A stretch of DNA of 5,332 nucleotides, from positions 3,820,677 through 3,826,008 of the forward strand of contig CP070688.1 in the NCBI GenBank assembly GCA_020353135.1, in the 5' to 3' direction. The first letter of the stretch is position 1. Every line of letters begins with the position of its first letter. A model generated the notes under the pieces. That model had not been told where the DNA came from. It saw only the letters and a list, made by a program, of their open reading frames with translations, and searched no databases. The position numbers were made by a program, and so were the translations under genes. This document shows positions 1 to 3,833 of the stretch, in pieces. Origin of the DNA: Chloroflexota bacterium. Its GTDB lineage: Bacteria; Chloroflexota; Anaerolineae; Promineifilales; Promineifilaceae.

Positions 1-250
1 GCGTCGCCTCCCATGCGATTAATCCACGGTCGACCAGATCAGCGCAGATGGTTGAGGTCCACGACTTGGTATTGGAGCCGATGTGGAATCGGTCGGTCAT
101 TTCGATGGCTGCATCACCATTCCGGCGGCGAACTCCGGTCACAGCCTGGGCGACAACGGCATCGTGGGACACCACGATCGCTCCACCGCCCGGCGCGGCC
201 GAGGCTTCGCATGTATTGTCTAAGATGCGCTGTAGGATGTCACTTTCCAT
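1..250 (-). CDS. Serine hydrolase, beta-lactamase/PBP fold (class C-like), N-terminal part only
   Basis: The first 83 residues are visible; the gene runs off the left edge, so the C-terminus is missing. The block RFHIGSNTKSWT (residues 54-65) matches the nucleophile motif of the beta-lactamase (PF00144-type) family, S-x-x-K, with Ser59 as nucleophile and Lys62 as general base. It is preceded by the usual glycine-rich first strand (PGGGAIVV, residues 20-27) and followed by the helix ADLVDRGLIAWE, equivalent to 'LVEEGKLDLD' in relatives. The start ATG at 248-250 has a good Shine-Dalgarno sequence (AGGAGAG) a few bases upstream. No signal peptide is visible, so a cytoplasmic location is likely for this form. 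Family members include esterases, D-aminopeptidases, carboxypeptidases and true beta-lactamases. The substrate cannot be told from this fragment, and the later Y-x-N and H/K-x-G motifs are outside the window. The cyclase gene lies 183 bp upstream on the same strand. Confidence 0.85.
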   Translation of the reverse strand, partial: MESDILQRILDNTCEASAAPGGGAIVVSHDAVVAQAVTGVRRRNGDAAIEMTDRFHIGSNTKSWTSTICADLVDRGLIAWEAT

Positions 251-288
251 ACATCTCTCCTGTCGGCCAAAGTAGTACGATCGATCAC

Positions 289-312
289 GCCGGACGAACT
301 AGCGCGTCCGGC
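289..312 (-). repeat. Inverted repeat, 8-bp perfect arms, 8-nt loop
   Basis: Arms GCCGGACG (289-296) and CGTCCGGC (305-312) are exactly complementary around AACTAGCG. It sits about 40 bp upstream of the serine hydrolase ATG on the transcribed side. There is no T-run on either side, so it does not read as an intrinsic terminator. It could be an mRNA leader hairpin or an operator-like site. Confidence 0.5.
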
Positions 313-327
313 AAGTCGGCAGGAAAC

Positions 328-339
328 ATTGCCGGCAAT
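328..339. repeat. Perfect 12-bp palindrome
   Basis: ATTGCCGGCAAT is fully self-complementary. It lies between the cyclase and the serine hydrolase, about 80 bp upstream of the hydrolase start. It is a plausible dimeric-regulator half-site pair, but palindromes of this size also occur by chance. Confidence 0.4.
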
Positions 340-376
340 CTTGTGCGGCACGTAACTGCGAGGCGACTCAGATGCT

Positions 377-403
377 GGCGACCAGGTATCAGCCCGTGTC
401 GCC
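377..403 (-). repeat. Inverted repeat downstream of cyclase stop, 6-bp arms
   Basis: GGCGAC (377-382) pairs with GTCGCC (398-403) across 15 nt, beginning about 30 nt past the cyclase stop in the direction of transcription. A further GGCGAC copy is at 362-367. It may be a 3'-end hairpin of the cyclase mRNA. No T-tract follows, so it is not called as an intrinsic terminator. Confidence 0.3.
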
Positions 404-433
404 GCAAGCTACCAGGGCGCTCTTTCGCCTAAG

Positions 434-1273
434 CTAGTCTGTGCCTGATCGGTAGATCCAGGCGCCGATTGGCTCCTCTTTTCCTTTCAGCGTTAGATTT
501 CGGAACTCAAGGCCGGTCAGGTCCAATCCGGACATGCGCGAGGTGGCGTCGCTAACGACAATTTCGCCCGCGTCCGCCTGGCTCGTGAGACGGGCGGCGA
601 TATTTACGTTGTCGCCCAGGACGGCGATGTCAATGTTCTTTCCCGGCTCACCCACCGCGCCGACATAGGCTTCTCCGGTGTGGATGCCCACGCCGACTGG
701 CAGCCAGGGTCCATCAGGGCTGCCGTGACCGGTAGCGGCCAATATCGCCTGTCCGGCCAGGACGGCCGCGCGTGAGAAGTTGCGGTCTTCGGCGAAAGCC
801 GGGACAAAGAACGCCGTAACTTCGTCGCCGACGAGCTTCTCGACCATACCGCCGTGCTCATAGATGATATTGGTCGTGACCTGGTAGAAACGGTTAATGA
901 GCTGACCAAACTCATATGCGTTCATGGTCGCCGCGAGGGGCGTCGAACCGCGGATGTCGGCAAACAGCAAGGACACTTCCAGCTCTGTTCCGCCCGGATT
1001 CTCCTCGGCGAAGCGCTCGCAGACGTTGCACATGTGGGGATTCATTTTGGACGGCCTTAAGCGGAAGAATGAGCTGACGATTTTGCCCCCCAAACCGCCG
1101 AAGGGATAGTAGCATACCTGGCAGCGCGGGTCGGTCGGTAGACGACGGGCCACTGCTCGCATCGCAGGATTCTCGTACCACGGCAAATTGACCCATTTCG
1201 GCGGTTTGCCCGTGGTGAGGTACTTCCGCCAAACTTCTTCGACCTGCGGATCACGTTTGACCTCTTCATTCAT
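434..1273 (-). CDS. Class III adenylate/guanylate cyclase domain protein with N-terminal zinc-ribbon-like Cys motifs
   Basis: A protein of 279 aa. The C-terminal half (about residues 98-277) is a class III nucleotidyl cyclase homology domain. It has metal Asp106 in LLFADIRGS, metal Asp150 and the base-contacting Lys146 in EKLVGDE, and Asn224 and Arg228 (transition-state pair) in DNVNIAARL. The position that normally carries Asp or Thr as second base-selecting residue, three before the Gly of LGD, is Ala217 here. The N-terminal part has paired cysteines C51-x2-C54 and C82-x2-C85 around a GGLGGK stretch. This arrangement, seen in cytoplasmic cyclases of Actinobacteria and Chloroflexota, probably binds zinc. 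No membrane helices are seen, so the protein should be soluble. The start at 1273 is chosen because AGGA lies 9 nt upstream and the promoter lies just before it; the longer in-frame ATG at 1378 is upstream of that promoter. The likely product is cAMP (or cGMP), but the Ala substitution leaves activity and specificity open. Confidence 0.88.
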   Translation of the reverse strand: MNEEVKRDPQVEEVWRKYLTTGKPPKWVNLPWYENPAMRAVARRLPTDPRCQVCYYPFGGLGGKIVSSFFRLRPSKMNPHMCNVCERFAEENPGGTELEVSLLFADIRGSTPLAATMNAYEFGQLINRFYQVTTNIIYEHGGMVEKLVGDEVTAFFVPAFAEDRNFSRAAVLAGQAILAATGHGSPDGPWLPVGVGIHTGEAYVGAVGEPGKNIDIAVLGDNVNIAARLTSQADAGEIVVSDATSRMSGLDLTGLEFRNLTLKGKEEPIGAWIYRSGTD

Positions 1274-1282
1274 GATAGACCA

Positions 1283-1286
1283 TCCT
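1283..1286 (-). promoter_or_regulatory. Ribosome binding site that decides the cyclase start
   Basis: Read on the minus strand, ATAGGATGG places AGGA 9 nt before the ATG at 1273. The alternative start at 1378 has no comparable purine-rich sequence before it. Confidence 0.6.
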
Positions 1287-1297
1287 ATGCGGTTCGT

Positions 1298-1326
1298 AGT
1301 ATAGAGATGGCAATGGGAGTGGTCAA
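1298..1326 (-). promoter_or_regulatory. Sigma70-type promoter of the cyclase gene
   Basis: On the minus strand the -35 box is TTGACC (1326 to 1321) and the -10 box is TATACT (1303 to 1298), separated by exactly 17 nt. Each hexamer matches consensus at five of six positions. Transcription should start near 1291, giving a leader of about 18 nt that contains the ribosome binding site. The position excludes translation from the ATG at 1378. Confidence 0.75.
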
Positions 1327-1406
1327 GGTGAAGCAAGTCATGGCTCAGTGGCTTGTAATTTCCCGGAGTCTTGTTCATTTCTAACAGCCAGAATCAGAAA
1401 CCACAA

Positions 1407-1419
1407 TCCCGATCCGGGA
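1407..1419. repeat. Short inverted repeat in the divergent intergenic region
   Basis: TCCCG (1407-1411) and CGGGA (1415-1419) flank ATC. It lies upstream of the cyclase promoter and about 145 bp before the membrane-protein operon. A role as a regulator site is possible but unproven. Confidence 0.3.
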
Positions 1420-1423
1420 GCCG

Positions 1424-1450
1424 GTCCCAGATCATTCGGGACGAAGTCCC
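1424..1450. repeat. GTCCC / GGGAC / GTCCC triplet allowing two alternative hairpins
   Basis: GTCCC at 1424-1428, GGGAC at 1438-1442 and GTCCC at 1446-1450. The central GGGAC can pair with either flank, giving a 9-nt loop on the left or a tight GAA loop on the right. If transcribed as leader of the downstream operon, the two structures would exclude each other. As DNA it could be a repeated operator half-site. Confidence 0.35.
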
Positions 1451-1487
1451 AACTGTTTTCCCGCCAGATTTGGGCGCCTGACTCATG

Positions 1488-1509
1488 ACAAGATAACAGC
1501 TGATCTTGT
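1488..1509. promoter_or_regulatory. Dyad symmetry upstream of the three-gene operon, candidate operator
   Basis: Perfect 7-bp arms ACAAGAT (1488-1494) and ATCTTGT (1503-1509) are separated by 8 nt that contain the small palindrome CAGCTG (1497-1502). The element ends 55 bp before the operon start codon, where a regulator would act on a promoter for this operon. A weak -35/-10 candidate (TTGGGC at 1470-1475, GATAAC at 1492-1497, 16-nt spacing) would overlap it. No strong promoter was found for the operon. As RNA it would be a moderately stable hairpin without a following T-run. Confidence 0.45.
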
Positions 1510-1564
1510 AGAGTAGAAGCATTCTGTTTCCATGAAGTGTACTCTAATAACGAGGTGCTAAGTC

Positions 1565-1984
1565 ATGAAAGATTGGTTCTTTTCTCTCAACGGAGCGCTA
1601 ACACTGTCCGTCCTCGCATTATTGTCTCAAGTCTGGCGCGGATTCCTGGACGCCATGTTTGTCCTGCCGATTGATTTTGGCGACGAGACGACGATGCAGC
1701 TGGCGGCCGTCATCTTCACCGCTCTTTTCGCCGGGTGGAGCTTGGCCATATGGTCCGCCTGGCGCGGAAGCCGCCGCGGCCTGTTCGCGGCCTTTGTTAT
1801 CAATTTGTTAGTCTTGCTCATGATACCGATCAGCTGGCTGCTGTTCTATTGTCCGTCGGCATGCCGGGCCGAGGCCGGGATCTTCAACCTGGCCAACACG
1901 CTCAACCTGGTTCTCGGGCTCCTGGCCGGTATTTCCCTGGCCGTGCAACTGTGGCACAAGCCACAGCCAGCCGTCGAGGCGTAG
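1565..1984 (+). CDS. Small four-helix integral membrane protein of unknown function
   Basis: A protein of 139 aa that I do not recognise as a named family. It is strongly hydrophobic, with four predicted membrane segments at about residues 10-34, 45-66, 73-95 and 106-128. A positively charged loop WRGSRRG (67-72) between helices 2 and 3 suggests that this loop is cytoplasmic. The loop between helices 3 and 4 carries a C-x3-C pair (Cys96, Cys100), predicted on the outer face, where a disulfide is conceivable. The start is supported by GAGGTG seven bases before the ATG. It is the first gene of a tight operon: the stop codon is only 2 nt before the next start. The context suggests that it works with the propeller protein and the second membrane protein, but no specific function can be stated. 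Confidence 0.8.
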   Translation: MKDWFFSLNGALTLSVLALLSQVWRGFLDAMFVLPIDFGDETTMQLAAVIFTALFAGWSLAIWSAWRGSRRGLFAAFVINLLVLLMIPISWLLFYCPSACRAEAGIFNLANTLNLVLGLLAGISLAVQLWHKPQPAVEA

Positions 1985-1986
1985 CT

Positions 1987-2994
1987 ATGACGAACATGGT
2001 AGACGAAAAAGTATTCGTGTCCGTCGACGGCCGAAACCTGAACCGCGCCAGTCGGGCTCAAGACGGAAGCTGGTCTGTAGAAACGTATCTAGGCGATCAG
2101 AAGGCATGTTGCCTGGCGGCTGACCCTTCCAAGAAAGATGTGATCTACGTTGGCACCAACGGCAATGGCGTCTTCCGCTCCGAAGATCGGGGGCGGATGT
2201 GGTCTCCGGTTGGCCTGGCCGGCCAGATCGTCAAATCATTGGCAGTCAGTCCCCAGGACTCCAATATCATCTACGCCGGAATGAAGCCGGCGACCGTGGC
2301 CATTTCGGGCGATGGAGGCCAAACCTGGGCGGAACTCGAATCATTTCGCCGCATTCGCGGCCGGCGCTTCTGGTTTTCTCCGGCCGAACCGCCCGACAAG
2401 CGGGCCTACGTGCAGGCGATAGCCATCTCGCCCACGAATCCCGAGGTGATCATGGCCGGTATTGAGTTCGGCGCGGTAGTGCGCAGCGAAGATGGTGGCC
2501 AGACCTGGTCTAATCATGTCAAAGGCACACTGCGTGACTGCCATGATCTGAAGTTCCACGCTGCCAGCGGTGATTGGGTTTATGAATCGGGCGGCGGCGG
2601 CGCTGCAGTGGGGCGGGAAAACGGCCGTGCGTGGAGAAAGGCCAATGCCACCCTTGGCCTGACCAAACGATACGGCGCCGCCTGCGCCGCCGACCCGGAA
2701 CGACCCGAAGTATGGTACATCTCGGCCGCCTTCAGCCCGGGCAAGGCATACGGCGAAACAGCTGAAACATATCTCTTCCGCAGTTCGGCCGGAGCCGGGT
2801 GGCAGCCTATCGGCTGGCAAGAACATCCCCTGCCGCAACTTCCGATCGCCCTGGTGACAGATCCGGCGGCGCCCGGTCATCTCTACGCAGGCCTGACTTA
2901 CGGCGACGTATGGCATTCCACCGATTACGGCGACAAATGGCAGAAACTGCCTTTCAGCCTAGGCAGGATCTGGCGTTCGATGATAATCATGTGA
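1987..2994 (+). CDS. Asp-box (BNR) repeat beta-propeller protein, predicted cytoplasmic
   Basis: A protein of 335 aa. Four clear Asp-box motifs (S/T-x-D-x-G-x-x-W) are seen: SEDRGRMW (65-72), SGDGGQTW (107-114), SEDGGQTW (167-174) and STDYGDKW (311-318). Two eroded copies with the Gly and Trp retained lie at 209-216 and 265-272. Each is preceded by the pattern 'hydrophobic strand - Y/A-x-G' (IYVGTNGNGVFR, IYAGMK, IMAGIEFGAVVR, LYAGLTYGDVWH). Spacing of roughly 42-60 residues fits a 6- or 7-bladed propeller of the sialidase/WD40-YVTN/BNR-like superfamily. No sialidase catalytic set (Arg triad, Tyr/Glu) was recognised, so an enzymatic role is not claimed. There is no signal peptide or membrane helix, unusual for Asp-box proteins, which are mostly exported. 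The start at 1987 is chosen because GAGG lies 7 nt upstream and the preceding stop is 2 nt away; longer in-frame extensions would overlap the upstream gene. Confidence 0.88.
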   Translation: MTNMVDEKVFVSVDGRNLNRASRAQDGSWSVETYLGDQKACCLAADPSKKDVIYVGTNGNGVFRSEDRGRMWSPVGLAGQIVKSLAVSPQDSNIIYAGMKPATVAISGDGGQTWAELESFRRIRGRRFWFSPAEPPDKRAYVQAIAISPTNPEVIMAGIEFGAVVRSEDGGQTWSNHVKGTLRDCHDLKFHAASGDWVYESGGGGAAVGRENGRAWRKANATLGLTKRYGAACAADPERPEVWYISAAFSPGKAYGETAETYLFRSSAGAGWQPIGWQEHPLPQLPIALVTDPAAPGHLYAGLTYGDVWHSTDYGDKWQKLPFSLGRIWRSMIIM

Positions 2995-3005
2995 CGGGGA
3001 CTATC

Positions 3006-3650
3006 ATGGAAAGCAGCTTGGCCAATCCAGGTCGCTATGCCGTTTCGGGCGCTATTGCCGGCGCTGCATCGGCCTTCATCTTCACCATCATTCACGACAT
3101 TTTGATCAGCGACATATGGTTCTCGCTGGCTATCATGTTGGTGGCGGGAGCTCTGTGCGGGGCGTGCCTTAGCTGGAGCTACTCTCTAGTTGTTGATGCG
3201 CCGTCACTTAGAAGCTGGGCGGCTTACAACCTGCTTTATGATGCGATGTTCGTGCTCTTGGGCCTCGTTTCCGTGCTCCTTTTCGAGCCGGTAACGACGA
3301 TGGCAGCGGTCGTAACGGCTAATGGTCCGCCCGATGAGCTGATCGGCCAGGCAATGCCCATCACGGCCGTTTTCACCTTGCTGATGGCAATTATTATCAG
3401 CCTGATCTATGGCTTCAATTGGTCACGTTTTGGCGTTATCCTGCTGACGAGCACGGTGTTAGTCTTGCTGCTCGGTCTGAACGTTTCGGTCATCGGATTG
3501 GTGTCTATCCCTCGCGGATCCTGGTATCTGGTCATGGAGATGTTTGCCCTGATTCTGGTACTCAATGTCATGTACGTGATTGTATTCGTTGGCCTGGAGC
3601 GAAAGACCATGCTTCGTGCGCTGATGAGTGGACACCGATCAGTGGCCTGA
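3006..3650 (+). CDS. Six-helix integral membrane protein of unknown function
   Basis: A protein of 214 aa without a family assignment I can support. It has six predicted membrane segments at about residues 13-33, 37-60, 74-96, 117-137, 142-164 and 173-196, a short N-terminal cytoplasmic or periplasmic tail, and a basic C-terminal tail (ERKTMLRALMSGHR, 198-211) that suggests a cytoplasmic C-terminus. Helix 1 is glycine/alanine rich (SGAIAGAASA), as in packing helices. The start ATG is 11 nt after the propeller stop, with a weak purine-rich ACGGGGAC overlapping that stop, so translational coupling is likely. It is the last gene of the operon: a candidate terminator structure follows at 3678-3740. 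Confidence 0.8.
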   Translation: MESSLANPGRYAVSGAIAGAASAFIFTIIHDILISDIWFSLAIMLVAGALCGACLSWSYSLVVDAPSLRSWAAYNLLYDAMFVLLGLVSVLLFEPVTTMAAVVTANGPPDELIGQAMPITAVFTLLMAIIISLIYGFNWSRFGVILLTSTVLVLLLGLNVSVIGLVSIPRGSWYLVMEMFALILVLNVMYVIVFVGLERKTMLRALMSGHRSVA

Positions 3651-3677
3651 ATGTTTGCTGCCGACCAAACTATTATG

Positions 3678-3740
3678 GGACGCGGACGAGCGCTGAGGAG
3701 AAGCAGTCAATTCACGTTTATCCGCGTCCAATGGGTTTTT
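3678..3740 (+). terminator. Candidate terminator: 9-bp inverted repeat followed by T5
   Basis: GGACGCGGA (3678-3686) is perfectly complementary to TCCGCGTCC (3721-3729), and TTTTT follows at 3736-3740. It starts 28 nt after the stop of the last operon gene and precedes the next promoter, the expected place for a transcription end. The loop of 34 nt and the 6-nt gap to the T-tract are atypical for intrinsic termination, so it could instead be a looped operator pair or mRNA 3'-end structure. Confidence 0.45.
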
Positions 3741-3794
3741 GCATGGAAGACGTGTCTGGTTGCCGGATCCGAAACGAGTGACATCTCGTCGCTT

Positions 3795-3824
3795 TTGACA
3801 AGGCGGGCAAGAATCGGCTAAACT
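3795..3824 (+). promoter_or_regulatory. Sigma70-type promoter of the sensor histidine kinase
   Basis: The -35 box is TTGACA (3795-3800, perfect consensus) and the -10 box is TAAACT (3819-3824, four of six), with an 18-nt spacer. Transcription is expected near 3831, that is, 0-3 nt before the kinase ATG at 3834. This implies a leaderless or near-leaderless mRNA. Confidence 0.7.
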
Positions 3825-3833
3825 GCATTGGCG

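Larger units (their letters stand above)
251..433. other. Intergenic region between cyclase stop and serine hydrolase start, rich in inverted repeats
   Basis: No coding region is credible here. It contains a 27-bp inverted repeat (377-403, arms GGCGAC/GTCGCC), a perfect 12-bp palindrome (328-339) and a GC-rich hairpin with 8-bp arms (289-312). It also contains the self-complementary octamer GATCGATC (279-286) and the ribosome binding site of the serine hydrolase (near 254-262). I found no convincing -35/-10 pair on the minus strand and no T-run after any hairpin. The hydrolase may therefore be read through from the cyclase promoter or use a promoter I cannot recognise. Confidence 0.5.

Noticed and set aside
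13..432. Plus-strand open frame of 139 codons over the left edge
   Set aside because: It runs antisense to the serine hydrolase and across the repeat-rich gap. Its product is Arg/His/Ser-rich low-complexity sequence without domain character, while the minus strand has a clear S-x-x-K family match.
1274..1378. Longer N-terminus of the cyclase from the ATG at 1378
   Set aside because: It lies upstream of a strong promoter, has no ribosome binding site, and encodes a segment with no recognisable structure.
1543..1548. TCTAAT as a -10 box for the membrane-protein operon
   Set aside because: It has no acceptable -35 at 16-18 nt, and the implied start would fall on the ribosome binding site of the first gene.
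1735..1986. 84-residue N-terminal extension of the propeller protein
   Set aside because: It overlaps the membrane-protein gene in another frame and is Arg/Gly/Pro-rich shadow sequence. The ATG at 1987 has its own ribosome binding site right after the upstream stop.
2341..2916. Minus-strand open frame of 191 codons inside the propeller gene
   Set aside because: It is the antisense shadow of a gene with conserved Asp-box motifs, and its translation shows no family features.
1987..2994. Sialidase or other glycoside hydrolase activity for the propeller
   Set aside because: Asp-boxes only show the fold. No catalytic Arg triad or Tyr/Glu pair was recognised, and there is no export signal.
3419..3781. 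Plus-strand open frame of 120 codons bridging the end of the 6-helix gene and the intergenic region
   Set aside because: It is mostly out-of-frame over the membrane protein, without a ribosome binding site, and its product has no coherent structure.
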